From the NCBI GenBank assembly GCA_030704425.1, contig JAPDHM010000002.1, positions 992,001-1,056,000 on the forward strand: DNA of 64,000 nt. Reading direction: 5' to 3'. The stretch is from Rhodobacteraceae bacterium IMCC1909 (GTDB taxonomy: Bacteria > Pseudomonadota > Alphaproteobacteria > Rhodobacterales > Rhodobacteraceae). Positions 29,488-38,884 of this stretch are shown piece after piece. Within the stretch, counting starts at the first letter, position 1. Each line of letters starts with the position of its first letter. A program made the position numbers and the translations under genes. Below the pieces are notes generated by a model. That model had not been told where the DNA came from. It ran no database searches and saw nothing but the letters and a program-made list of their open reading frames with translations.

Positions 29488-30776
29488 GCCTATCTTGGAG
29501 TCAAATTTTTCGCTTGGGATTGGTGCAAATGGCCCTGGGGTCCATTGTTGTGCTGACTACCTCCACGCTCAACCGCCTCATGGTGGTTGAATTTTCTTTA
29601 CCGGCGCTTTTGCCGGGTGCTTTGGTCGGGTTGCATTATGGAATCCAACTGTCTCGTCCGCGCTGGGGGTTTTGGTCGGATGTAGGCGGCAATCGGACCC
29701 GTTGGATTATTGGCGGCATGATCGCCTTGGCATTGGGCGGCGTCGGCGCCACCTATGCTGTCACGTTATTTGCTGTGCACTATTGGCTCGCATTGACCGC
29801 CTCCATTATGTCCTATGGGTTGATTGGCATAGGCGTTGGGGCTTCAGGCACATCGTTACTGGCTTTACTGGCCACGGCCACGGCTGCACATCGGCGTGCG
29901 GCGGCTGCCACGATCACTTGGTTGATGATGATCTTTGGCATTGCACTTACAGCGGGTGTGGCGGGGCAGTTCTTGGATCCTTACTCCCCAGAGCGGCTTA
30001 TGACGGTCGTGACTACTATCGCCTTATTGGCCATTTTGTTGACGGTTCTAGCCATTTGGAACATCGAGCGTTCGGTCAGCCCACGCGCTTCGGAGCCGGA
30101 CATCCCGTTTCAAGAGGCTCTGCGCGAGGTTTGGGCGGAATCCAAAACGCGGAATTTTACAATTTTCGTCTTTCTATCAATGAATGCCTATTTCATGCAG
30201 GAGTTGATCCTCGAGCCTTATGCGGGTTTGGTTTTTGCCTTTACGCCGGGGCAATCGACCTCTCTCAGCGGCGCACAAAACGGCGGGGTTTTTGTTGGGA
30301 TGCTGACCGTTGGCATTATGGCCACGGGTTTCAAAATTGGATCCCTGCGCAGATGGGTCATGAGCGGATGCTATGGGTCAGGCGCGGTTTTGTTGCTTAT
30401 TTGTTTGTCAGGGCTGATGTCGACCGCGCTGAATTTTACCTATCTCGTCGTCGCCCTTGGGTTCTTTAATGGCATGTTTGCAGTATCGGCGATCAGCGCC
30501 ATGATGGCGCTTGCGTCAAGCTCAGAGGGCCGTGGTCAACGTGAGGGCACCCGCATGGGGCTCTGGGGCGCGGCGCAGGCCATTGCCGCCGGTTTCGGCG
30601 GCCTTACGGGCGCAGTTTTGGTTGATATGACCCGCAGCTTTTTGGCGGATGGTCCCGCCTTTGGCGCAGTTTTCATATTCGAAGCCGCGCTGTTTTTTGC
30701 CGCCGCCCTCATGGCGATGCGGGTCATTGAGCACAGGGCGCAGCCGGTGCCCGCCAATTTAGTCGCAGGAGAATAA
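29484..30776 (+). CDS. PucC-family MFS protein (Bch2/Orf428 type)
   Basis: 430 residues, about 12 membrane segments, same family as LhaA, with TSTLNRLMVVEFSLPALLPG near residue 25 and MNAYFMQELILEPYAGLVF around 232. In R. capsulatus orf428 has the same place between bchG and bchP. Probably takes part in delivering bacteriochlorophyll to pigment-protein assembly; the precise substrate is unknown. Two bases separate its stop from the bchP ATG. Confidence 0.9.
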   Translation: MSLSWSQIFRLGLVQMALGSIVVLTTSTLNRLMVVEFSLPALLPGALVGLHYGIQLSRPRWGFWSDVGGNRTRWIIGGMIALALGGVGATYAVTLFAVHYWLALTASIMSYGLIGIGVGASGTSLLALLATATAAHRRAAAATITWLMMIFGIALTAGVAGQFLDPYSPERLMTVVTTIALLAILLTVLAIWNIERSVSPRASEPDIPFQEALREVWAESKTRNFTIFVFLSMNAYFMQELILEPYAGLVFAFTPGQSTSLSGAQNGGVFVGMLTVGIMATGFKIGSLRRWVMSGCYGSGAVLLLICLSGLMSTALNFTYLVVALGFFNGMFAVSAISAMMALASSSEGRGQREGTRMGLWGAAQAIAAGFGGLTGAVLVDMTRSFLADGPAFGAVFIFEAALFFAAALMAMRVIEHRAQPVPANLVAGE

Positions 30777-30778
30777 CT

Positions 30779-31957
30779 ATGTTTGATGTTGTTGTAATCG
30801 GTGGAGGCCCTTCAGGGGCGACGGCGGCCGAAGATTTGGCACGTTCAGGCCATCATGTTGCCCTGCTGGACCGTGAAGGTCGCATTAAACCCTGTGGCGG
30901 TGCAATACCACCGCGCCTTATTGAGGACTTCGCAATTCCCAGCTCGCAAATTGTCGCACGGATCAATACCGCGCGGATGATCTCTCCAACGCAGCGCAAG
31001 GTTGATATTCCTATTGAGAATGGCTTTGTGGGTATGGTTGATCGCGAACACTTTGACCCGTTTCTGCGCCGCCGGGCGCAAGGGGCCGGGGCCACTTGGT
31101 TGACGGGAACCTTTTTGCGTATTGAGCGGGGTGCCGACCATCCGACTGTGATCTACCGCGACAAGGACAGTGGTGAGGAGCGGCGCTTGGCGTGCAAAGT
31201 CATCATTGGTGCCGATGGCGCACGCTCAAAGGTGGCCAAATCAGAAGTCCCAAATGGCGATAAAATCCCCTATGTGATCGCCTATCATGAGATTGTTGAA
31301 GCCCCGCTGGAGGGCATGAGTTACGATCCGAAGCGATGCGACGTTATTTATGACGGGGCAATATCGCCAGATTTCTACGGATGGGTGTTTCCGCATGGGA
31401 AATCTGCCAGTGTTGGAATGGGCACCGGTATTGAGGGTGTGGATTTGAAAAAGGCTACAGCCGAGCTGCGTGCCGCTCACGGTTTGAGCGATTGCAAGAC
31501 CATTCGGCGCGAGGGTGCGCCGATCCCCTTGCGTCCCTTGGATTGTTGGGACAATGGCATCGATGTGGTTTTGGCTGGGGATGCAGCGGGGGTGGTTGCT
31601 CCGTCTTCCGGTGAGGGTATTTACTACGCGATGGTCGGCGGTCGGGTGGCCGCCACGGCGGCCAGCGCCTTTTTGACCACCGGGCGCGCGAAAGACCTAC
31701 AATTGGCGCGCAAGCTGTTTATGCGGGAACATAAAAGCGTCTTCAAAGTCCTAGGTGCGATGCAAAACGCCTATTATCGCAGTGATGAGCGCCGCGAGCG
31801 CTTTGTGTCCCTTTGCCATGATATCGATGTGCAAAAACTGACATTTGAAGCCTATATGAACAAACGCTTGGTTGCGGCCCGACCTATGGCGCATCTGAAG
31901 ATTGGTTTGAAAAACCTGGCGCATTTGACCCGGCTTATTTCAGAAGATCGTGTCTGA
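30779..31957 (+). CDS. bchP: BchP, geranylgeranyl reductase
   Basis: 392 residues, FAD-dependent, with the N-terminal dinucleotide fold VVVIGGGPSGATAAEDLARSG (about 4-24) and the family block VVLAGDAAGVVAPSSGEGI around 265. Reduces three double bonds of the geranylgeranyl tail to phytyl. AGGAG ribosome site. The stop overlaps the idi start (TGATG). Confidence 0.96.
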   Translation: MFDVVVIGGGPSGATAAEDLARSGHHVALLDREGRIKPCGGAIPPRLIEDFAIPSSQIVARINTARMISPTQRKVDIPIENGFVGMVDREHFDPFLRRRAQGAGATWLTGTFLRIERGADHPTVIYRDKDSGEERRLACKVIIGADGARSKVAKSEVPNGDKIPYVIAYHEIVEAPLEGMSYDPKRCDVIYDGAISPDFYGWVFPHGKSASVGMGTGIEGVDLKKATAELRAAHGLSDCKTIRREGAPIPLRPLDCWDNGIDVVLAGDAAGVVAPSSGEGIYYAMVGGRVAATAASAFLTTGRAKDLQLARKLFMREHKSVFKVLGAMQNAYYRSDERRERFVSLCHDIDVQKLTFEAYMNKRLVAARPMAHLKIGLKNLAHLTRLISEDRV

Positions 31958-32475
31958 TGACGATCATGATTCCGGCATGGCAAGATGGTGCGCTGCAACC
32001 CGTTGAAAAACTGATGGCGCATCAACTGGGCCTCAAACATCGGGCGGTGTCTATTTTTGTGATGGCGGAGGATCACATTTTGATCCAGCAGCGTGCCTTG
32101 AGCAAATATCACACGCCTGGCATGTGGGCGAATAGCTGTTGCACCCATCCGCATTGGGCAGAAGACCCTCTGATCTGTGCGCGGCGGCGTTTGGATGAGG
32201 AATTGGGCATTACTGGCCTTGATCTCGCGCCCCGTGGTGAGGTGGAATACCGCGCGGAGGTTGGGAACGGCCTGATTGAACATGAAGTGGTGCAAGTCTA
32301 TGTGGCCCAAACCAGCTTTTCTGTGTCAATGGCACTCAACCCAAGTGAGGTCCAGGCGGTGAAATGGGTGACCCGGCAAGACTTGCGACAAGAGCTGGAC
32401 CGCACGCCGACTGCATTTACGCCATGGCTGCATATTTACATGACGCAACACAGTGATCTGATTTTTGACACATAG
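31957..32475 (+). CDS. idi: Idi, isopentenyl-diphosphate delta-isomerase
   Basis: 172 residues, type I IDI with Nudix fold. Active-site Cys in WANSCCTHPHW (about 65) and the Nudix-like region ARRRLDEELGI are present. Interconverts IPP and DMAPP, feeding CrtE and the bacteriochlorophyll tail. Coupled to bchP, as in Rhodobacter (orf176). Convergent with dxs 18 bp away; no clear terminator in that gap. Confidence 0.95.
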   Translation: MTIMIPAWQDGALQPVEKLMAHQLGLKHRAVSIFVMAEDHILIQQRALSKYHTPGMWANSCCTHPHWAEDPLICARRRLDEELGITGLDLAPRGEVEYRAEVGNGLIEHEVVQVYVAQTSFSVSMALNPSEVQAVKWVTRQDLRQELDRTPTAFTPWLHIYMTQHSDLIFDT

Positions 32476-32493
32476 GCGCGAAGCCCTGCTTGA

Positions 32494-34386
32494 TTAGACT
32501 GAGACAGGCCTGCGTTTGAGGGCTTGCAAGGCTGTGGCTGCAATATCTGTGGCGGTTAATCCTGCATCCGCATACATCGCATCTGGGGCGGCCTGATCAA
32601 TAAATCGATCTGGCAATGTCATGCTGCGCACGGCCAATGGGCCGTCAAGCAGACCTGTATCTGCCAGATAGTGCAACACCATTGCCCCAAAACCACCCTG
32701 CGCGCCCTGTTCAATGGTGATGAGGACCTTATGGGTTTTGGCCAATTTGGAAATAAGCGCGTGATCCAAGGGCTTGGCAAATCTCGCATCTGCCACTGTG
32801 GCGTCAACGCCCTGTGCTGATATGAGGTCTGCGGCCTTCAGTGCCTCAGCCAGATGCCCCCCGAAGGACAGTAGAGCGATCTCTGCACCTGGGCGGACAA
32901 TGCGCCCTTTACCAATTTGCAGCAGCTCGCCTTCTTGCGGAATGCTAACGCCTGTGCCTGTGCCACGGGGGTAGCGAAAGGCGATGGGGCCGGTGTCATG
33001 GGCGGCGGCGGTTGTAATCATATGCACCAGCTCGGCCTCATCGGCGGCGGCCATAACCACCATATTGGGCAAGGCCGTTAAAAAGCCAATATCAAAGGCG
33101 CCGGCATGGGTCGCCCCATCCGCACCGACCAATCCAGCCCGATCTATGGCAAAGCGCACCGGCAGGTTTTGCAGCGCGACATCATGGACAATTTGATCAT
33201 AACCGCGCTGCAAAAAAGTTGAATAGATCGCGCAAAAGGGCTTGAGGCCGCTAGCGGCCAAACCTGCGGCGAAGGTGACACCATGTTGCTCGGCAATCCC
33301 CACATCAAACATGCGGTCTGCAAAGCGCTGGGCAAAGATATCTAGGCCAGTACCGGAGGGCATTGCTGCGGTAATACCAATAATCTTGGAGTCTTTTTGG
33401 GCCAATTGTGTGAGGGTTTGACCGAAGACTGTGGTGTAGCTGGGCGCATTGGCGCCTGATTTCATCTGGGCGCCGCTGGCCACGTCAAACTTTGCCACCC
33501 CGTGATATTTATCGGCCGAGGTTTCTGCTGGCGCATAGCCCTTGCCCTTCACTGTGCAGCAATGGATCAAAACCGGACCCTTGGCGCGGGTTCTTGCAGA
33601 GCGCAAAACGGAGAGGAGCTGGCTCATATCATGGCCATCAATGGGGCCGATATACTCAAAGCCAAGCTCTTCAAAGATTGTGCCCTGTGAGGCGACGGCG
33701 CCTGTCACCAATTCTCGCGCGCGACGGGCGTGGTCGCGCATAGGGCCAGGCAGAACGGTTTCGATATCCTGACCAAAGGCATTGAGCTGTGCGAGTGCAG
33801 TGCCGGCCAGCCCCGACATATATTTTGACATTGCGCCCACTGGAGGCGCGATGCTCATTTCATTGTCGTTGAGGATGACGAACATCCGGCGGCCCTCAGC
33901 TCCTGCGTTGTTGAGCGCTTCATAGGCCATGCCGGCGCTGATCGATCCATCGCCAATGACGGCGATGGCGTCGCCTGTATCTTGTCCAAGATCGCGTGCC
34001 ACGGTGAAGCCATGAGCGGCAGAGATTGAAGTCGAGGAATGGGCGGCGCCGAAAGGATCATAGGGCGACTCGCTGCGTTTGGTGAAGCCAGATAGCCCGC
34101 CTTCTTGGCGCAGGGTGCCCATGTCAGCGCGGCGCCCCGTTAGAACTTTATGGGGATAGCATTGATGCCCCACGTCCCAGATCAGCTTGTCCTTTGGGGC
34201 GTCGAATACTGCATGCAGTGCAACGGTCAACTCTACCACTCCGAGCGACGAGCCCAAATGTCCCCCAGTGCGCGAGACGGCTTCGATCACGTCGACTCTT
34301 AATTCATCTGCCAGCTGCGCCAGTTGTTGGTCGCTCAGGGTTTTGAGGTCTGAGGGTGTTGTAATCTCGTCAAGCAAAGAGGGCAT
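32494..34386 (-). CDS. dxs: Dxs, 1-deoxy-D-xylulose-5-phosphate synthase
   Basis: 630 residues, thiamine-diphosphate enzyme. [20 protein letters not shown] near 145 is the ThDP motif, and the transketolase-type central domain begins near 315. Makes DXP from pyruvate and glyceraldehyde 3-phosphate, entry to the MEP isoprenoid pathway. It lies 185 bp downstream of pufX on the same strand and may be read from the puf transcript through a structured spacer. AAGGA ribosome site before ATG 34386. Confidence 0.97.
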   Translation of the reverse strand: MPSLLDEITTPSDLKTLSDQQLAQLADELRVDVIEAVSRTGGHLGSSLGVVELTVALHAVFDAPKDKLIWDVGHQCYPHKVLTGRRADMGTLRQEGGLSGFTKRSESPYDPFGAAHSSTSISAAHGFTVARDLGQDTGDAIAVIGDGSISAGMAYEALNNAGAEGRRMFVILNDNEMSIAPPVGAMSKYMSGLAGTALAQLNAFGQDIETVLPGPMRDHARRARELVTGAVASQGTIFEELGFEYIGPIDGHDMSQLLSVLRSARTRAKGPVLIHCCTVKGKGYAPAETSADKYHGVAKFDVASGAQMKSGANAPSYTTVFGQTLTQLAQKDSKIIGITAAMPSGTGLDIFAQRFADRMFDVGIAEQHGVTFAAGLAASGLKPFCAIYSTFLQRGYDQIVHDVALQNLPVRFAIDRAGLVGADGATHAGAFDIGFLTALPNMVVMAAADEAELVHMITTAAAHDTGPIAFRYPRGTGTGVSIPQEGELLQIGKGRIVRPGAEIALLSFGGHLAEALKAADLISAQGVDATVADARFAKPLDHALISKLAKTHKVLITIEQGAQGGFGAMVLHYLADTGLLDGPLAVRSMTLPDRFIDQAAPDAMYADAGLTATDIAATALQALKRRPVSV

Positions 34387-34413
34387 GGTTGATCCTTATC
34401 TTGGCGTGTTGGC

Positions 34414-34475
34414 CCTGTTGGCCAGGTGCAGGTGCCTCTGATGTTAGAAGTCACCTGCCCCCTGTAGCCAACAGG
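34414..34475. repeat. Long-range inverted repeat in the pufX-dxs spacer
   Basis: CCTGTTGGC (34414-34422) pairs with GCCAACAGG (34467-34475); inside it CAGGTG (34429-34434) can pair with CACCTG (34452-34457). Could fold just upstream of the dxs start. Confidence 0.5.
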
Positions 34476-34504
34476 AAATATCAGGATGCTGCATCCCGAT
34501 GCTT

Positions 34505-34532
34505 CCAGATATTCAGGGACTGAGATATCTGG
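34505..34532. repeat. Hairpin in the pufX-dxs spacer
   Basis: Arms CCAGATAT (34505-34512) and ATATCTGG (34525-34532) with extra TCAG/CTGA pairing inside. Middle element of the structured spacer. Confidence 0.5.
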
Positions 34533-34541
34533 AATTTGGAT

Positions 34542-34565
34542 CCTCAAGCGCTGGGGCGCTTGAGG
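34542..34565 (-). terminator. Strong hairpin directly after pufX
   Basis: Perfect 10-bp arms CCTCAAGCGC (34542-34551) and GCGCTTGAGG (34556-34565), 4-base loop, starting 6 bp after the pufX stop. No U run follows on the minus strand, so it probably protects the 3' end of puf mRNA or terminates only partly, allowing read-through to dxs. Confidence 0.65.
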
Positions 34566-34571
34566 AAATTC

Positions 34572-34811
34572 TTAAACGCGTGTGGTTTCAATATATGGCT
34601 GTTGCAAAAATGCCTGGCCGGGATCGGGCGTGTCGCGCGATTCCTCGGGCAAGGCTTTGCCGATCCAATACAGCACCATAAGTCCAAACCAGAGCACCAG
34701 ACAGAATACAGCTGCGTATCCTGCACCTTTCAACATCAGCATCAGCACATCTGCGCGCAGCCGAAATTTTGTGTCACTCCCAGTTCCGAGATAGTCTTGA
34801 TGATCACTCAT
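34572..34811 (-). CDS. pufX: PufX-like small membrane protein of the LH1-RC core
   Basis: 79 residues, one transmembrane helix (about 24-52), starting MSDHQDYLGTGSD. It shares with R. sphaeroides PufX the pattern L-R before the helix, M-x-KGAG-type start of the helix (here LMLKGAGYAA), a hydrophobic stretch ending G-x-x-LP, then a Pro-rich tail. PufX opens the LH1 ring so quinone can exchange and promotes dimer cores in Rhodobacter. It takes the place after pufM where many Roseobacter-group species have pufC. Ribosome site AAGGGA. Assignment rests on position plus pattern; overall identity would be low. Confidence 0.82.
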   Translation of the reverse strand: MSDHQDYLGTGSDTKFRLRADVLMLMLKGAGYAAVFCLVLWFGLMVLYWIGKALPEESRDTPDPGQAFLQQPYIETTRV

Positions 34812-34835
34812 AATCCATTTCCCTTATGCTTAAGA

Positions 34836-35759
34836 TCAATCCAGCGGCGCATAGCCATGGTCTTGTGCCCAGACATACCAATTGTCGACCACGGTCCCTG
34901 TGAGCAAAATGCCAATACCGCCTGTCAAAGTTGTCAGGACTGCAAACCACCACGCCCAGCGGTGAATACCTTCCATGGTCGCGTTGAAGCCCATGGTCCA
35001 GCGCCAAAAGAGTGCTGCGCGTTCTGAGGCCGTCCCGCGATCCACGATTTGCTCAATTTCCCGCTCGCCGCCATAGCGCGATACGGCCAGGATTGTGGCG
35101 CCATGCATAGCGAAGAGCAAAGCAGAGCCGTAAAGAAAGGCGATCGAGAGCGCGTGGAACGGGTTATAGAACAGGTTGCCATAGGTCAGTGAAAACAGAT
35201 TTGTCCAATCAAGATGCGAGAACACCCCATAAGGCACCGCTTCAGACCAAGAGCCCATCATAACTGGGCGGATCAGACCAAGAACCAAAAACAGCCAGAT
35301 GGCCGAGGCAAAGGCCCAACTGACATGTTTCCCAAGGCCCAGCTCTTCGGCGCGCAGATAGGTGCGGATCCACCATGCGATGACGGAGACCAGCAAGAAG
35401 AAGGAGGAAATCAACCACCAGCCACCTTCGTTTAAAGGTGCCATGCCAAGACCATATTCCTCTGAAGGTGGCTCAAGTGAGAACCAGAACAGATCGCGCA
35501 TGAAAACGGCTGGCGAGTAATCCGCTTGGGCCCAAAAATTCAGGCCGACGATAAAGAACCACAGCAGGCCCGTCGCCAGAGAAACGACGCCAAACATACC
35601 CAGATGCAGCGGGCCCAATTGCGCATTGCCCAAAATGCCAGCCAGTTTCGAGAAACCAGCCTTACTTGTGCGCTCACGGGCGATGTCTCCAGTAGGGTCC
35701 ATGCCCATTTCGGGTGGACCTTGCACTTGAACCTGTGTGAAAATATTTTGATATTCCAT
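34836..35759 (-). CDS. pufM: PufM, reaction centre M subunit
   Basis: 307 residues, five transmembrane helices. Pigment and iron ligand region near the C-terminus ([20 protein letters not shown]) is intact, and [18 protein letters not shown] carries the Fe/QA-side His. With PufL it binds the special pair, accessory pigments and quinones. Thirteen bp after pufL with AAGGGGGA ribosome site. Confidence 0.98.
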   Translation of the reverse strand: MEYQNIFTQVQVQGPPEMGMDPTGDIARERTSKAGFSKLAGILGNAQLGPLHLGMFGVVSLATGLLWFFIVGLNFWAQADYSPAVFMRDLFWFSLEPPSEEYGLGMAPLNEGGWWLISSFFLLVSVIAWWIRTYLRAEELGLGKHVSWAFASAIWLFLVLGLIRPVMMGSWSEAVPYGVFSHLDWTNLFSLTYGNLFYNPFHALSIAFLYGSALLFAMHGATILAVSRYGGEREIEQIVDRGTASERAALFWRWTMGFNATMEGIHRWAWWFAVLTTLTGGIGILLTGTVVDNWYVWAQDHGYAPLD

Positions 35760-35772
35760 GTTTCAGTCCCCC

Positions 35773-36603
35773 TTAAAGATCCGCCCACCAGGGCAATTCA
35801 GCATACCAATCCCACCACGAGCTCCAGCTATCAAACCAAATCGTGCCGGAAATCACGATGCAGATCGCGCTCCAAATAACGGCGCTGAGCGCCAGCAAAA
35901 GACCGAGGCGGTGAATGCCCAAGGGCCCGATGGAATAGCCGATGAGATCGCGGAAGTAGGTGTCTTCGTGATCTGGCGTGCCAATGGTTTTGCCCTTACC
36001 GGGGTTCACAGCTGACAGGACCAGCGAGCCATGCAATGCCAAAGCAAAGCAGGTGGTGAAAAAGAAGGTGATCGCAATCATATGCGCAGGGTTATAATGG
36101 AAGTTGCCATAGGCATATCCGACGTTATTGACCCAATCGAGGTGGCTAAAGATGCCATAGGGAAATCCGTGGCCCCAGGCGCCCAAAAGCACAGGCCGAA
36201 TGATCACCAAAGTGACATAGGCAAGAATGGCAACACCAAAGGCGAAAGGCACATGCAGGCCCATGCCGAGTTTGCGGCAGATTTCGACCTCTCGCATCAT
36301 CCAGCTTAGAAAAGCGAATGTCGCGCAGATGGTGATGGCTTGCCACAGGCCGCCTTCGGCCAAAGGTGCGACGCCCAAGCCGACTTCAATAGCGGGTGGA
36401 TTGACGGAAATCAACCAAGGATTCCATGTGTCTCCCAAAGCGGCACTGTAAAATATCAACAATGTGCCAAGCGCGGCGAAAAAGATCGTCGTGACACCGA
36501 AAAAGCCGACATAGAAGGGACCAATCCAGAAATCGAACAGATCACCCCCAACCAGCGTTCCACCTCGAACGCGGTATTTTCTTTCGAAGCTGAGCAATGC
36601 CAT
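35773..36603 (-). CDS. pufL: PufL, reaction centre L subunit
   Basis: 276 residues, five transmembrane helices; starts [17 protein letters not shown], the usual PufL beginning. Ligand regions [19 protein letters not shown] and the conserved [11 protein letters not shown] are present. A strong GGAGGAAG ribosome site precedes ATG 36603. Lies 119 bp downstream of pufA across an 11-bp hairpin. Confidence 0.98.
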   Translation of the reverse strand: MALLSFERKYRVRGGTLVGGDLFDFWIGPFYVGFFGVTTIFFAALGTLLIFYSAALGDTWNPWLISVNPPAIEVGLGVAPLAEGGLWQAITICATFAFLSWMMREVEICRKLGMGLHVPFAFGVAILAYVTLVIIRPVLLGAWGHGFPYGIFSHLDWVNNVGYAYGNFHYNPAHMIAITFFFTTCFALALHGSLVLSAVNPGKGKTIGTPDHEDTYFRDLIGYSIGPLGIHRLGLLLALSAVIWSAICIVISGTIWFDSWSSWWDWYAELPWWADL

Positions 36604-36670
36604 CTTCTTCCTCCCTCTTAAACATTCAGGCTGCCGCAGATGCGCAGCTATGTTTCAATCTCAACTGTTT

Positions 36671-36705
36671 GCTTTGGCCGGAGAGATAAACACGCCGGCC
36701 AAAGC
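36671..36705. terminator. puf intercistronic hairpin (pufA-pufL)
   Basis: Perfect 11-bp arms GCTTTGGCCGG (36671-36681) and CCGGCCAAAGC (36695-36705), 13-base loop. In the puf mRNA (minus) no U run follows, fitting a 3'-exonuclease barrier that gives excess pufBA message, as in Rhodobacter. On the plus strand the same stem is followed by CTTTTTTAA, a good intrinsic terminator for antisense RNA. Confidence 0.75.
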
Positions 36706-36722
36706 CTTTTTTAAACAGCCAG

Positions 36723-36875
36723 TTAGCCGCCGAAAGCGAGGCTAAACCAGTTGGTTGCATCGTTGCTCAACAGAACGAGGTGAATCATCGCTGCGAGCAA
36801 GAAAAGGAAAACACCCTGAGCCACGAAGACGCGACGTGGGTCGAATACTAGCCAGATTTTGTAAAACTGTGCCAT
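36723..36875 (-). CDS. pufA: PufA, LH1 alpha polypeptide
   Basis: 50 residues, too short for usual ORF cut-offs: [20 protein letters not shown] then one helix and [14 protein letters not shown]. His32 in [10 protein letters not shown] is the bacteriochlorophyll ligand; the [12 protein letters not shown] entry is typical of LH1 alpha. Follows pufB by 16 bp with GGGAG upstream. LH1 not LH2, judged by place in the puf operon. Confidence 0.97.
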   Translation of the reverse strand: MAQFYKIWLVFDPRRVFVAQGVFLFLLAAMIHLVLLSNDATNWFSLAFGG

Positions 36876-36891
36876 GTTCTATATTCTCCCT

Positions 36892-37047
36892 TTACCAAGC
36901 AAACCAAGGCAGTTTGATGTACGTCAGCACATGAGCTACGATAGCAACGGTCGCGAAGATCGTTAATCCGCTCATATAAACTGAGTGCAATTCCTGCGCT
37001 TGTTCATCTGAAAGACCTGTAAAACTCAGGTCATTTTTATCAGCCAT
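36892..37047 (-). CDS. pufB: PufB, LH1 beta polypeptide
   Basis: 51 residues: [20 protein letters not shown] then HSVYMSGL, one helix and the end IKLPWFAW. The two conserved histidines are H21 and H39 (IVAHVLTY), the latter the bacteriochlorophyll ligand. AGGAG ribosome site five bases before ATG 37047. Preceded by a 146-bp gap after pufQ. Confidence 0.97.
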   Translation of the reverse strand: MADKNDLSFTGLSDEQAQELHSVYMSGLTIFATVAIVAHVLTYIKLPWFAW

Positions 37048-37193
37048 TTTCTTCTCCTGAAAATATGTACTGACGCTGCAAGGCCCCTGCAGCCGGGTTA
37101 CAACAAGGGCACACCCCCTGCCTTAATTCCACTGCCCCATGCGGAAGAGCGGATCTTTGACCCCGGGCCGGTTGGGCGCGGGGAGTCTCTAAC

Positions 37194-37427
37194 CTACGTT
37201 TGAAAAATACGCGGTGTGATGGTGCGCGCCTCGCTGATCGCGCCTTGAATCGGACCCAACGTGGGCAGCGTCATGTGCCGGATCAGGCGATAGGCCCAAA
37301 TCACGGTGCAAAACGGCAAAGCGGCCAAGAAGATCAACGCGAGATAGACGCGGTATTCATTTTTTGAGTGCCGAAGACTTCTGGGTTGCTTTGACAGTCC
37401 AGACATTTCATTTGCAAAGTCAGTCAT
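37194..37427 (-). CDS. pufQ: PufQ, bacteriochlorophyll-synthesis-associated protein
   Basis: 77 residues from ATG 37427, starting [15 protein letters not shown], with one membrane helix (about 30-50, [19 protein letters not shown]) and the typical end [20 protein letters not shown]. The open frame runs further upstream into bchZ but the ATG overlapping the bchZ stop (ATGA) is the likely start. In Rhodobacter PufQ promotes bacteriochlorophyll synthesis or carries intermediates. A 146-bp gap (37048-37193) follows before pufB; it holds a small GCTGCA/TGCAGC hairpin at 37075-37093 and a GC-rich stretch near 37160-37183. Confidence 0.92.
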   Translation of the reverse strand: MTDFANEMSGLSKQPRSLRHSKNEYRVYLALIFLAALPFCTVIWAYRLIRHMTLPTLGPIQGAISEARTITPRIFQT

Positions 37428-38884
37428 GATACTCCTCCTGAAATTGACTGAAGGCTTTTGACAGTCTTCAGTAAAACCCGCTCTTCGCCATTCTCGAGGG
37501 CGCTTTTTTCGGCAGCATCTCGCAGAGTTTTGGCGGCGGAAATTCTTGTAAGTATGGGGTGTGAGGCAACAATCGCGTCCAAGGCGGATTGCGCATCCGG
37601 ATCCCATGGAAAATCGCGGCGCAGCGTGGTGGGTGTGGCCGGCGTGGCGTCCATTTCTGTGCCCAGAGGTAGGATGTGAAACAAGGCATCAAACAGGCTG
37701 TTGCACACTTCCTGCAACAGATAGGTCGCGCCCGCATAACCCATAAAGGGCGTGCCGGTTGCCCGGCGAATGGCGGCACCTGGGAAAGAGGCGGGAATGA
37801 ATGAAGGCGCAGGACCAAAGCCGGCCTTCATTTCGGCCAGATACATTTTCTCGTTGATCGAGCCCAAAACCAGCAGGGGTTTTTTCTCATGCATAAGGGC
37901 ACGCACCGCATCATTATTTGTCTTCTGGCCGCGTTGCCGCGATACGGCAAAGGCGCAGGGCAATCCAAGATCGGTCTCAAGATAGTTTTGAATGCCGCGT
38001 GTATAGGTATCATTGGCCACAATGGCGAAAGAGGCGGTGGCGAAAAAATCCTGGGTCACCGAGCGCCACAGATCCCAAACGGGCTTAATGGTGGAGTGTT
38101 TTTCCTGTTCGATAAAGGGTTCCGGATCCAGATCCAGAAGCTCCCCCAAGCTGCGCAGAAACTTCGTGGTGGACTCAATTCCGATAGGGGCTTGGAGATA
38201 GGGCTTGTTGAGCAGTTCACAAAGCCCGCGGCCAAATTCCCGGTACATGCAGATATTTACATCGGCATTCACCAGACCACGCATTTCAGCGATATGTGCC
38301 CCAAGCGGCATCACCATATTGATTTCTGCGCCGATGCCTTCAACGAGGCGTCTTATCTCAGCAAGATCTGATGGCATGTTAAATGTGCCATACATGGGCC
38401 CTAGGATATTCACCCGTGGCGGCGCGCCTTCTTCGCGCTTTTTCTCAGGGGGCATCCGACCTTTCGTCATGCCAAATTCACTGAAAATCCATGTCATCGC
38501 ACGATCGGCTGTTTGCCATTGATCTTCATCAATAGTGCGGGGGAGGAATCTTTGAATATTGGTGCCTTGCGGTGTGACACCGCCGCCAATCATCTCCGAA
38601 ATTGAACCGGTGACCACCACCGCAGGTAAGGCTGGATCCAACACATCCCACGCGCGCTTCATCGAGTCTTCGGTTCCGGATCCCATTTCTTCCTCGCCCA
38701 AGCCTGTGACGACGATGGGCAATTCATGTGGGGGCAATCCGTCGGTGTAGTGCAGAACTGAGGTGACGGGCAGGTTTTCGCAGCCGACCGGGCCATCGAT
38801 GATGACTTGCAAGCCTTTGGTGGCGCAGAATGCATAAACAGCGCCCCAATAGCCTCCTGCACGGTCATGATCTTGCACCAGCAT
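37424..38884 (-). CDS. bchZ: BchZ, chlorophyllide a reductase subunit Z
   Basis: 486 residues, nitrogenase-like beta-type subunit. Starts [20 protein letters not shown]; cluster-ligand region [21 protein letters not shown] near 32-52. Forms the YZ heterotetramer that reduces ring B of chlorophyllide a. ATG overlaps the bchY stop by one base (TAATG) and the stop overlaps pufQ, so the string bchC-X-Y-Z-pufQ is tightly coupled. Confidence 0.96.
   Translation of the reverse strand: MLVQDHDRAGGYWGAVYAFCATKGLQVIIDGPVGCENLPVTSVLHYTDGLPPHELPIVVTGLGEEEMGSGTEDSMKRAWDVLDPALPAVVVTGSISEMIGGGVTPQGTNIQRFLPRTIDEDQWQTADRAMTWIFSEFGMTKGRMPPEKKREEGAPPRVNILGPMYGTFNMPSDLAEIRRLVEGIGAEINMVMPLGAHIAEMRGLVNADVNICMYREFGRGLCELLNKPYLQAPIGIESTTKFLRSLGELLDLDPEPFIEQEKHSTIKPVWDLWRSVTQDFFATASFAIVANDTYTRGIQNYLETDLGLPCAFAVSRQRGQKTNNDAVRALMHEKKPLLVLGSINEKMYLAEMKAGFGPAPSFIPASFPGAAIRRATGTPFMGYAGATYLLQEVCNSLFDALFHILPLGTEMDATPATPTTLRRDFPWDPDAQSALDAIVASHPILTRISAAKTLRDAAEKSALENGEERVLLKTVKSLQSISGGVS

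Noticed and set aside
29672-30469. 265-codon plus-strand frame inside the bchG-linked MFS gene
   Set aside because: A shadow frame: composition rich in Cys, Trp, His, no family resemblance, and fully inside a well-supported gene.
34572-34811. Possible pufC downstream of pufM
   Set aside because: The frame is only 79 codons with no haem motifs (CxxCH); it matches PufX pattern instead.
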